A stretch of 64,000 bases of DNA, from assembly GCF_049472135.1 (NCBI RefSeq), contig NZ_JBMOVV010000003.1:186001-250000 (forward strand), read 5' to 3'. This DNA comes from Arcobacter_B sp049472135 (GTDB lineage Bacteria > Campylobacterota > Campylobacteria > Campylobacterales > Arcobacteraceae). A model generated the notes under the pieces. It did no database searches and was not told the DNA's origin. It saw only the letters and a program-made list of their open reading frames with translations. The position numbers were made by a program, and so were the translations under genes. Numbering within the stretch: position 1 is the stretch's first letter; each line of letters begins with the position of its first letter. Shown here piece after piece: positions 25,452-33,792 of this stretch.

Positions 25452-27548
25452 TTAAAATTTATATTTTAGACTTGCAGTTACTTTTCTTGGTTCTGCTTTT
25501 AACATTGTATTTGAACCAATTCCATCATAATATTCTTTATTAAATAGATTATCAATATTTAATTGTAACTTTAAGTCTTTATTCACATTATAACTTGACA
25601 TAAACTCAGCAGTTGTATATCCACCTTGAGTTATTCTTCCATCATTTGTATCTTTATAGAATTTACTTCTATAGTTTAATCCTGCACCAATATTAAACTT
25701 ATTGATTTTATATAAAGCAAATAAATTAGCATTTGTTCTTGAAGCTTTTGTAACTACATTTTTATTATCAGCATCTTTTGCTTCAAAATTAGTAATTCCA
25801 GCACTAAGACTAAGGTTTTCACTTACATCTCCTACTAAAGACAATTCAATTCCTTTACTTACAACTCCATCTGCTGTTCTATAAGCTTGTTCATTAGAAG
25901 TACCTACTTTTACACCATCTATTTCTTCTGCAACATTCTCTTGCTCTATTCTAAATACAGAAACAGAAGCATTTAAAGCTCCATTAAAATATTCTCCTTT
26001 AACACCAGTTTCATAACTATTCCCTTCAACAGCATCAATATAATTACCATTTGGATCTCTTTTATCTTGACTATTAAAAATAGAAGTATAACTTGCATAA
26101 ATAGAGTGAGTATCATTTAAATCATAAACAACTCCAGCAAAAGGAGTAAGCTCATTTTTATACTCATAAGACTGAGAGCTACCATCAGCTTTTGTTCCAT
26201 TATACTCCCAGTTAGATAATCTAGCTCCTAAAATTAACTTTAAATCATTAGATAAAGATATTTTTGAACTTGCATATAATCCATCTTGAGTTGTTTTACC
26301 TTTTTTATATTCATTGTATGTACCTGTAGGTCTAGGCACATTTATATTATTTAAACTACCAAGTGTTCCATTTGTTTGAAAATAAGGATAATCTGTAACA
26401 TCAAAAGTACTATGAGAATACCCTAATACTAATTCATGTTCTAAATTTGCAAAAGCAAAAGGAATAGAAGCATTTAAATCAAAAGTATCTTCTTCATACT
26501 GTTCTTTAGCTGTCCAAGTATAATAACCTAAACCTGAGCCATCAGTCTTATTTACTTTCCCGGCTAAATATAATAAAGATGTATCATCAATTGCTTCTAA
26601 TCTTGAATAAGAAAAATTAACTTTCATATCATTTTTTAATCTTTGTTCTAAGTTAAAATAATAAGACTTTGTAGTTAAATCTCTATATGTCCAATCATCT
26701 GTAGGATTTTTTGATGAACTAAAATCTGTTCTTGTCCCATCATCATAAAATGCTGGTAAACCACCCCATCTAATACCTGTTCTATCTAGTTTTTGATATG
26801 AAAAACCTATTGAAGCAGTTGTTGTATCTGTTAAGTCAGCATCAATAACTCCATAAAACAAATCGTTTTTTCGTTCATAATCATCTAGAAAATAGTCTCC
26901 ATCTTCATGTTTTACAATAAATCTTGACCTTATTTTTCCATCTTTTGTAAGAGGAGTTGAGATATCTGCTGTTGCAGAATAGTTGTCCCATGAACCTGCA
27001 CTTAAATCTATTGTTCCATTTGTTACTTTGCTATCAGCTCTTTTTCTTACAAAGTTCATACTAATAGCTGGATTTCCAGCTCCTGTCATCAATCCATTTG
27101 CACCCTTAACAATCTCTACTCTGTCATAAAGAGCTAAGTCAGGGTCTCTATTTGTTATACTCGAATAAGTTGGTATTCCATCAAATTGATAATAGTCAAC
27201 TTCAAAACCTCTAGCAAGAGCATTTACTCTTTCATCCCATCTTTCAATTGAAACACCATTTACTTTTTTTAATAAACTTTGATATGAAAAGATATTTCTA
27301 TCTTCTAACTCATCAACAGTTAAAACCGTAATCGATTGAGGTGTTTGTTTAATAGATAAATCTAAACCTGTTGATGTACTCATAGATTCTATAGCATAGC
27401 TACCTTTATCTTCATCTACATTAGTTGAAACAATATCAACACTACCCAATGACTTCTCATCTTTTTTCTCATCTGCATAAATACTACTTTGAAGAAGAGC
27501 CGCAGTAAGAAAAGATATTCCAATAAGTTTTTTATTTCTAAAATTCAT
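25452..27548 (-). CDS. TonB-dependent ferric-siderophore receptor
   Basis: 698 residues. Signal peptide (cleavage after YADE region, about 25), TonB box region (about residues 36-42, VDIVST), plug domain (about 60-170: QTPQSITVLTVDELEDRN, VEIVKGANGLMTGAGNPA) and a 22-strand barrel ending in aromatic F. The plug wording and barrel end (LDNLFNKEYYDG) match the FhuE/FpvA-like hydroxamate/mixed siderophore receptor group; the actual ligand is not predictable. Preceded by a near-perfect Fur box and by the shared 12-bp motif. It would be powered by the TonB system at 14896. Confidence 0.93.
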   Translation of the reverse strand: MNFRNKKLIGISFLTAALLQSSIYADEKKDEKSLGSVDIVSTNVDEDKGSYAIESMSTSTGLDLSIKQTPQSITVLTVDELEDRNIFSYQSLLKKVNGVSIERWDERVNALARGFEVDYYQFDGIPTYSSITNRDPDLALYDRVEIVKGANGLMTGAGNPAISMNFVRKRADSKVTNGTIDLSAGSWDNYSATADISTPLTKDGKIRSRFIVKHEDGDYFLDDYERKNDLFYGVIDADLTDTTTASIGFSYQKLDRTGIRWGGLPAFYDDGTRTDFSSSKNPTDDWTYRDLTTKSYYFNLEQRLKNDMKVNFSYSRLEAIDDTSLLYLAGKVNKTDGSGLGYYTWTAKEQYEEDTFDLNASIPFAFANLEHELVLGYSHSTFDVTDYPYFQTNGTLGSLNNINVPRPTGTYNEYKKGKTTQDGLYASSKISLSNDLKLILGARLSNWEYNGTKADGSSQSYEYKNELTPFAGVVYDLNDTHSIYASYTSIFNSQDKRDPNGNYIDAVEGNSYETGVKGEYFNGALNASVSVFRIEQENVAEEIDGVKVGTSNEQAYRTADGVVSKGIELSLVGDVSENLSLSAGITNFEAKDADNKNVVTKASRTNANLFALYKINKFNIGAGLNYRSKFYKDTNDGRITQGGYTTAEFMSSYNVNKDLKLQLNIDNLFNKEYYDGIGSNTMLKAEPRKVTASLKYKF

Positions 27549-27563
27549 AAATATTTCCTTTTA

Positions 27564-27578
27564 TGATAATAATTATTA
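27564..27578. promoter_or_regulatory. Fur box of the siderophore receptor
   Basis: TGATAATAATTATTA matches 13 of 14 positions of the Fur core TGATAATnATTATCA, 16 bp before the receptor start codon, between promoter and gene. Confidence 0.75.
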
Positions 27579-27634
27579 TAATTGATTGTGAATTATTTCT
27601 AAGATTATCTTAATAGCAAATACAAAAAGACAGT

Positions 27635-27646
27635 ACATGACAAGAA
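27635..27646 (-). promoter_or_regulatory. Shared iron-region motif, copy 3
   Basis: On the minus strand this reads TTCTTGTCATGT, identical to copies at 14737 and 19796 and in the same orientation to its gene, 87 bp before the receptor ATG. Confidence 0.6.
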
Positions 27647-27744
27647 GATTTATTTCATAATTTATTAGGGAAGAAAACTCTTCTTATTCTTATTTTTATA
27701 ATACTAGTTTTAATAATTAATATTATTTATTAAAGATAAAAAAA

Positions 27745-27765
27745 GAAGGAGAAAATCTCTCCTTC
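27745..27765 (-). terminator. Terminator of the 70-residue protein gene
   Basis: GAAGGAGA (27745-27752) pairs with TCTCCTTC (27758-27765). On the minus strand the stem is followed by a run of seven Ts. Confidence 0.85.
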
Positions 27766-27774
27766 GATTAATAA

Positions 27775-27987
27775 TTATCCATTCATCTGCATTTTAATGA
27801 TTACTTCACCACTCTCTTCATCATAAACAGCTGTAAATCTGTGTTTATGACAAAAGTCTTCATTCATCTCAATACACATCATATTTGCTTTTTCTAAAGC
27901 TTCATCAATTGTTTCAAACTGCATTTCTTGTTCATAATCTGAATTTCTAAAACATCCACATGCTCTTTCAACTCTTACTGTTGCCAT
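27775..27987 (-). CDS. Small Cys/His-rich cytoplasmic protein
   Basis: 70 residues, no signal peptide. Cysteines at 10, 12, 38 and 46 and histidines at 47 and 49 (ACGC, MMC, DFCHKH) could bind a metal such as zinc or iron. A strong AGGAG precedes the ATG and a good terminator follows, so the gene is real and monocistronic. I do not recognise the family. It lies next to the iron region but has no Fur box of its own that I could see. Confidence 0.75.
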   Translation of the reverse strand: MATVRVERACGCFRNSDYEQEMQFETIDEALEKANMMCIEMNEDFCHKHRFTAVYDEESGEVIIKMQMNG

Positions 27988-28089
27988 TTTTTCTCCTAAT
28001 AAATTTTTTCGAATTTTAACATAATCATCATATAAAGTTGTTTTAGTAAAATATAATAAAAGATTTTATTCAAAATAAAAGAGTCCTAT

Positions 28090-29367
28090 ATGAAAAACAA
28101 ATTTATTCTGGTATCTATTCCAGTAATAGCACTTGTAATTGGTGTATTTTACTTTACTGCTCAGTTTATAAAACCAAGTCCTAAAAAAGAGATTACAATA
28201 GCAACTGGTTCAAAATCAGGGCAGTATTATCAAACAGCATTGAAATATCAAAAACTTTTAGAAAAAGAGAGAGTTAAGGTAAATATCGTAACATCAACTG
28301 GCTCTATTGAAAATATAAAACTACTAGAAGAGAAAAAAGTAGATATTGCTTTTGTTCAAAATGGCACAGTAGAACATAGTGAAAATTTAGAATCCCTTGC
28401 CTCAATTTATTATGAGCCACTTTGGATATTTTATAATACAAATATTAAAGATTTATCATATATCCAAGATTTGAAAAACAAAAAAATAGCTATTGGAGAA
28501 AACGGCAGTGGCACTAAAGACTTAGCTTTAAATATATTAAATATAAATGGTATTTATGAAAAGAATAGTACTTTTTATAACTATAATTCAGAAGAAGCAA
28601 GTAAAAAACTAATAAATAAAAAAATCGACGCACTATTTTTAGTCACTTCACCTGACTCTAAAATAATCAAAGAACTTTTGAATAATAAAGATATCTCATT
28701 ATTCTCTTTTAAAAGAGCAAACGCTTATAGCAGAAAGTTTCATTATTTAAGTACTCTTGATTTACATGAAGGTACAATTGATTTATTAGAAAATATTCCT
28801 AAAGAGAATAAAAAACTTTTAGCAAGTACGGCAACTTTAGTTGTACATAAAGATTTTTCTGATGAACTAATTAGAATTCTATTAAAAAAAGTAACTTCAG
28901 TTCATGATGACAAAACCCTATTCTCACAAGAAAATGAGTTTCCAAACAGTCTTAATCTGCCCCTTCCTCAAAATGAAGAAGCAAGTATTTATTTAACTCA
29001 TGGTGATACATGGCTTGAAAAGATTTTTCCTTACTGGATTGCATCAACTCTTGATAGATTAAAAATACTTTTGATTCCTTTGATTACCCTATCTATTCCT
29101 TTATTTAAAGGTGCTTTTCCTCTTTATAGATGGAGTATAAGATCAAAAATATATAGATGGTATGATGTTTTACAAGACCTAGATTTAAGTTTAGATAAAT
29201 CAAGTAAAGAAGAGTTAATTGAAAAATTAAGCCAATTAGAAGAGCTTAAAAGAGAGATAAAAGATGAAACCAAAGTTCCACTTGCATATATGGGTGAATA
29301 TTATGACTTGATTATGCATTTAGAACTAATTATTTCAAAGGCTAACATGAAATTAAATAACCAGTAA
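28090..29367 (+). CDS. TAXI-family solute-binding protein, membrane-anchored
   Basis: 425 residues. An N-terminal anchor (about 5-25) precedes a periplasmic binding domain of the TAXI/NMT1 group (ITIATGSKSGQYYQTA, IVTSTGSIENIKLLEEKKVDIAFVQNGT, AIGENGSGTKDLALNIL). A second hydrophobic segment (about 330-350) and a ~65-residue cytoplasmic helical tail follow. No TRAP membrane subunits are nearby. The C-terminal membrane extension suggests a sensor-like or permease-independent role. Substrate unknown; characterised TAXI proteins bind small organic acids. Confidence 0.85.
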   Translation: MKNKFILVSIPVIALVIGVFYFTAQFIKPSPKKEITIATGSKSGQYYQTALKYQKLLEKERVKVNIVTSTGSIENIKLLEEKKVDIAFVQNGTVEHSENLESLASIYYEPLWIFYNTNIKDLSYIQDLKNKKIAIGENGSGTKDLALNILNINGIYEKNSTFYNYNSEEASKKLINKKIDALFLVTSPDSKIIKELLNNKDISLFSFKRANAYSRKFHYLSTLDLHEGTIDLLENIPKENKKLLASTATLVVHKDFSDELIRILLKKVTSVHDDKTLFSQENEFPNSLNLPLPQNEEASIYLTHGDTWLEKIFPYWIASTLDRLKILLIPLITLSIPLFKGAFPLYRWSIRSKIYRWYDVLQDLDLSLDKSSKEELIEKLSQLEELKREIKDETKVPLAYMGEYYDLIMHLELIISKANMKLNNQ

Positions 29368-29414
29368 TTATGCTTCTTTTAGATATAATTCTCAAAAAAT
29401 TATAAGGATTAGAT

Positions 29415-30380
29415 TTGAGAATTTTATCAGGAATTCAACCATCTGGAACTATTCATATAGGTAACTATTTTGGAATGATTAAAAAGATGATTGAATCTCA
29501 AGACGATGGAGAATTATTTGCGTTTATTGCATCTTATCATGCATTAACATCAGTGAAGGACAAAGAGCTTTTAGAGCAAAATACTTTTGAAGCTGCAGTT
29601 AACTTTTTGGCATTAGGAATGGACCCTGAGAAATCTACATTTTGGGTACAACACCATGTAAAAGAAGTACTTGAACTTTACTGGCTACTTTCAAATCATA
29701 CATCTATGGGACTACTTGAGAGAGCCCATTCTTATAAAGACAAAACAGCTAAAGGTATTCAAGCAAATCATGGTTTATTTTCATATCCAGTTTTAATGGC
29801 TGCTGATATTTTACTTTATGATTCAAATATTGTACCTGTTGGAAAAGACCAAATTCAACACGTAGAAATGACAAGAGATATTGCAAACTCTTTTAATCAC
29901 GCTTATAAACAAGAACTATTTGTAATGCCTGAATCAAAAGTAGATGAAATTGTAGCTACAGTTCCAGGAACTGATGGTGCTAAGATGTCAAAATCTTATG
30001 GTAACACTATTGATATGTTTAATACAAAGAAAAAAATCAAAAAACAAGTAATGGGAATAGTAACTGATTCAAAAGAGCTTGATGAAGTGAAGAGTCACGA
30101 AAACTGTAATATCTATAAACTTTGTGAACTATTTATGAATGAAGATGAATTAAAAGAACTTCAAGTTAGATATGCAACTCCAGGTGAAGGTTATGGTCAC
30201 TTTAAACTTACTTTACTTGATAAAATAAATGAACACTTTGAACCATATGCTCAAAAAAGAGAAGAATTACTTGCAAATCCAAAACAAGTTCACGAAATCT
30301 TAGCTTTTGGTGCTTCAAAAGCTTCTAAAATTGCTAGTGAAAAGATGAGAGTTCTAAGAGACGCAGTTGGATTAATATAA
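29415..30380 (+). CDS. trpS: Tryptophanyl-tRNA synthetase
   Basis: Class I synthetase charging tRNA-Trp. The HIGH-equivalent is SGTIHIGNYFG near the N terminus and the KMSKS loop is GAKMSKSYGN (about 193-202). Length 321 aa is typical. The start is TTG at 29415, giving the expected MRILSGIQPSG opening, with AAGGA 6 nt upstream; no ATG fits. It is followed after 11 bp by the CBS-GGDEF gene. Confidence 0.97.
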   Translation: MRILSGIQPSGTIHIGNYFGMIKKMIESQDDGELFAFIASYHALTSVKDKELLEQNTFEAAVNFLALGMDPEKSTFWVQHHVKEVLELYWLLSNHTSMGLLERAHSYKDKTAKGIQANHGLFSYPVLMAADILLYDSNIVPVGKDQIQHVEMTRDIANSFNHAYKQELFVMPESKVDEIVATVPGTDGAKMSKSYGNTIDMFNTKKKIKKQVMGIVTDSKELDEVKSHENCNIYKLCELFMNEDELKELQVRYATPGEGYGHFKLTLLDKINEHFEPYAQKREELLANPKQVHEILAFGASKASKIASEKMRVLRDAVGLI

Positions 30381-30391
30381 GGATTTAAAGT

Positions 30392-31765
30392 ATGATGCCT
30401 ACAGTTGAAGAAATTGCTATAAAAAAAGTTGTCTTAATTGACAGAAACTCTACTTTAGAAGAAGCCATCAAAAAAATGGCTGATGCTAATATTAGAAATA
30501 TAGTAGTTTCTGATACTGTAGAAGAAAAGCACAAATACTTTATGCTTACAATTGATCATCTAATTGACTACAAACTAGGTTCAATTGACCAAAATATTTC
30601 ACTTAAAGAGCTTGATTTACCAAAAGCTAAAGTAGTACAAAAAGATTTAAGTATCTTAAATGTTCTAAATGAAGTAGATACAAGTGATAGATATATGATT
30701 ATATTAGATAATCATAATATCATAGGAATCTTATCATACAGTGATATTATAAATAATATTGACCCTAAAATACTAATAAAAAAACAAACAATTGCAAAGC
30801 TTATACTTCAATATAAAGCTGTTACAACTTACGAAAATACTACAACTTTACATACAATTGAGCTTATGAGAGACAATCATAGTGATTCAGTAATTGTAAT
30901 TGATGATGAACACTATCCTATTGGTATTTTTACAACAAAAGATTTTATAAACTTAGTACATAAAAACTCTGATTTGAAACTTCCTATAAAAACACATATG
31001 AGTAATCCTGTTTACACATTAAATGAAAACTCAACTATTTCAGATGCTTTAGACTTTATACAAGACAAACACTTTAAAAGAATCGTTGTAACAAATGATG
31101 AAAAACAACTTGTAGGTATTTTGACACAAAAAGAGTTACTAAGAATTGTTTATAATAAATGGATTGATTTTATTAAAGAAGAAGGAAATAAAATCTCTAA
31201 AATCAATGAAGAACTACTATCAAAAACTTCAAAACTTGAAGAGAAAGCTTCTTATGACTTTCTAACAAAAATCTACAATAGACAAAAGTTTGATTCATAC
31301 TTAGAGTATGAAATAAAGAAAACTAACAGATATGATAATCAAGTTTTATCTATTATGCTTCTTGACATTGACTACTTTAAAAATGTAAATGATACTTATG
31401 GACATTTAGTTGGAGATAAAGTTTTAAAAGAAGTTGCTAAGATTTTAACAGTTTGTTCAAGGGATTGCGATATTGTTGCTAGATGGGGAGGAGAAGAGTT
31501 TGTACTTATGCTTCCACAAACAAATATAGAACAAGCTATGTTTGTAGCACAAAAACTAAGAGCTACTGTTGAAAAACACTCTTTTGAAGAAGTGGGAAAT
31601 ATTACATGTTCGATTGGTATTAGTCAATATCATAAAACAGAATCTAAAGAGACTTTATTTAAAAGAGTTGATGAAGCACTTTACAAAGCAAAATCAAATG
31701 GAAGAAATAGAGTTGAGATTGAACATATTGATAATATATTTGAACAAAAGGAAGAAGAGAGTTAA
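30392..31765 (+). CDS. CBS-domain diguanylate cyclase
   Basis: 457 residues: two pairs of CBS motifs (about 1-120 and 125-260), a short linker helix and a GGDEF domain (about 285-450). The active site is GGEEF (366-370) and an intact product-inhibition I-site, RDCD (357-360), lies five residues before it. It is therefore expected to make c-di-GMP. CBS pairs usually bind adenine nucleotides, so activity may follow energy state. It has no membrane segment. It follows trpS closely and may be co-transcribed. Confidence 0.93.
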   Translation: MMPTVEEIAIKKVVLIDRNSTLEEAIKKMADANIRNIVVSDTVEEKHKYFMLTIDHLIDYKLGSIDQNISLKELDLPKAKVVQKDLSILNVLNEVDTSDRYMIILDNHNIIGILSYSDIINNIDPKILIKKQTIAKLILQYKAVTTYENTTTLHTIELMRDNHSDSVIVIDDEHYPIGIFTTKDFINLVHKNSDLKLPIKTHMSNPVYTLNENSTISDALDFIQDKHFKRIVVTNDEKQLVGILTQKELLRIVYNKWIDFIKEEGNKISKINEELLSKTSKLEEKASYDFLTKIYNRQKFDSYLEYEIKKTNRYDNQVLSIMLLDIDYFKNVNDTYGHLVGDKVLKEVAKILTVCSRDCDIVARWGGEEFVLMLPQTNIEQAMFVAQKLRATVEKHSFEEVGNITCSIGISQYHKTESKETLFKRVDEALYKAKSNGRNRVEIEHIDNIFEQKEEES

Positions 31766-31833
31766 TAGCTGCAAAATCGGATGATAAGCTTATTTTTTAA
31801 AACTTTTTTATATACTTGTAAAAAAGATGTGAC

Positions 31834-33792
31834 ATGAGTTCAAAAAAAAACAAACAAATGTGGTTATATATTTCTATTATCACATTCTTCTCAACTTTCA
31901 TATATATAAACTTCACTTTTTCAAAAAACAGTTATCTAAATAAAAAAAATCTAGACATAAACAAAACATATGAACTTTACATGGACAATGACCATGAAGT
32001 AAATAATCTATTTATAGAAAAAGTAATTACAACAGCCCAAAATAAGTCTGCATTTCTAGATAATTTAAAATCAATAAAAAACTTTGATTTTAAATATTTG
32101 GAAAGTAAAGGTTTCTCAAACTTTGGTTTTTATAACTTAGAAGGAACTCTTTTATCTGAAAACTTTTCTGAGGTACAAACAAAGCTAAATATAGATTTAA
32201 AAGAGAAAAAAGGTTCATATTGGGGAATAAATTTAAATAATAGCGAAAAAAAAGTAGACTTTATTTATCCTTTATTTTTTGATAAAGAAGTAGTCGCTTT
32301 ATTCAGATTTTCAACTTCTACTTTACATTTAACTAGCAAATTAAATAAATATTTTCAAGCAAACTTTGCTTTTTATGATTCAAATTCATTAGTAAATAAT
32401 AATGACTTAAATTTAGGAAACTCTTTAAAATATAAAATTGATACACAAAAAAGTTTCTTTTTTACAAAAATCAATCTATTAGAAAAAGATAGAATTTATA
32501 GTTTTCTACCGGTAAAAGATATAAATAATAAGTTTACTGGATATTTAGTTTCTATTGAAAATAACAATGAACTAAAAAAAATAGTTGCAAACCAAATAGT
32601 TATTTTTCTATTTATATCTCTTCTGTTTTTTGTTGCAATTGTAATTTACAAACATTTACAAAAAAAGCATAATGAAGATAAAAAACTTTTAGAACAATAT
32701 AAATATATTATTGATAAATCTACAATTGTATCAAAAACAGATGCAAAGGGAATTATTACTTATGTAAATCCTCAATTTTGTAAAATCAGTGGTTATAAGC
32801 AAGAGGAATTAATTGGTAATTCTCATAATATCATTAGACATCCAAAATCAACTGTTCCTTTTTTTAGACAAATGTGGAAGACTATTTCATCAAAGAAAAT
32901 CTGGCAAGGTGTAATAAGAAATAGAGCTAAAAATGGCAAAGACTATTATGTAAAATCAACTATTGCACCTATTTTAAATGAGAAAGATGAAATCATTGAA
33001 TTTATGGCATTAAGGGAAGATATTACAGATTTAATAAATAAAAAAGATATGTTTAAACTTGAAAAAGAAAAAATGACAAGTCTATTTAATCATATTGACG
33101 AGATTTTATTAATCAAAAGAGATAACATCTTTGAACAAATTAGTAATAAATTCTTTGAAGTATTAGACTATTCAAGTTTACATGAATTTAATTCAAAACA
33201 TCACAATTTAAGTGAGCTATTTATTAAAAAAGATGGCTATAACACTTATAAAAATGATGATGAACTAATAAGAGAATTAGCTAATAATAAAGAGGTAAAT
33301 AAAGTTCTAATTCAAGATAAAAACAATGAATTTAAAACATTTTGGATAAGAGTACAAAAAGTTCCTTTCTCAAAAAGTTTCTATTATCTTTTTATTCTAA
33401 TAGATATATCTGCTTTAGAAAACAATCAAACTAAAATAAAAGAAGAAAATCTTATTGACATAAAAGAAGAGGAAGACTTATTTCAAAAGGCAAAAAAAGA
33501 GCTAGCTCTACCAGATGAAATTTTATACAGTTTAGTTGAAAAGTTTATTGAAAGTACACTAACAGGTATTGAATCTTTTAAAACTGCTATAAACAATGAA
33601 GATTACAATGAAGCTAAAATAATCGCACATAATATAAAAGGTTCATCTTCTACACTAAGACTTGACAAAATTTCAAATTTAGCGATGGATATAGAGAATA
33701 ATATTAAAACAAATCCAAAAGAACAATTAGAAAAAATGGAAGAAATTAAAATACTAATTAACAATATCAAACTAAATAAAGAAAACAAATGA
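31834..33792 (+). CDS. Membrane sensor with PAS domains and HPt domain
   Basis: 652 residues: two membrane helices (about 9-27 and 250-270) around a ~220-residue periplasmic sensor domain, an Aer-like PAS domain (about 288-400, SHNIIRHPKS), a second divergent PAS-like region (about 410-530) and a C-terminal HPt domain with H599 (AHNIKGSSS). No kinase domain. It appears to feed or receive phosphate from the hybrid kinase, whose start overlaps this stop (ATGA). Ribosome site weak. Confidence 0.88.
   Translation: MSSKKNKQMWLYISIITFFSTFIYINFTFSKNSYLNKKNLDINKTYELYMDNDHEVNNLFIEKVITTAQNKSAFLDNLKSIKNFDFKYLESKGFSNFGFYNLEGTLLSENFSEVQTKLNIDLKEKKGSYWGINLNNSEKKVDFIYPLFFDKEVVALFRFSTSTLHLTSKLNKYFQANFAFYDSNSLVNNNDLNLGNSLKYKIDTQKSFFFTKINLLEKDRIYSFLPVKDINNKFTGYLVSIENNNELKKIVANQIVIFLFISLLFFVAIVIYKHLQKKHNEDKKLLEQYKYIIDKSTIVSKTDAKGIITYVNPQFCKISGYKQEELIGNSHNIIRHPKSTVPFFRQMWKTISSKKIWQGVIRNRAKNGKDYYVKSTIAPILNEKDEIIEFMALREDITDLINKKDMFKLEKEKMTSLFNHIDEILLIKRDNIFEQISNKFFEVLDYSSLHEFNSKHHNLSELFIKKDGYNTYKNDDELIRELANNKEVNKVLIQDKNNEFKTFWIRVQKVPFSKSFYYLFILIDISALENNQTKIKEENLIDIKEEEDLFQKAKKELALPDEILYSLVEKFIESTLTGIESFKTAINNEDYNEAKIIAHNIKGSSSTLRLDKISNLAMDIENNIKTNPKEQLEKMEEIKILINNIKLNKENK

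Noticed and set aside
25702..25884. Short ORFs antisense to moaA, serS, the siderophore receptor, putA and liv genes
   Set aside because: All lie opposite clearly conserved coding genes and have no ribosome sites or recognisable domains.
30392..31765. Inactive cyclase, as in the two EAL proteins
   Set aside because: Unlike those, this protein has an intact GGEEF and I-site, so it was called an active-type diguanylate cyclase.
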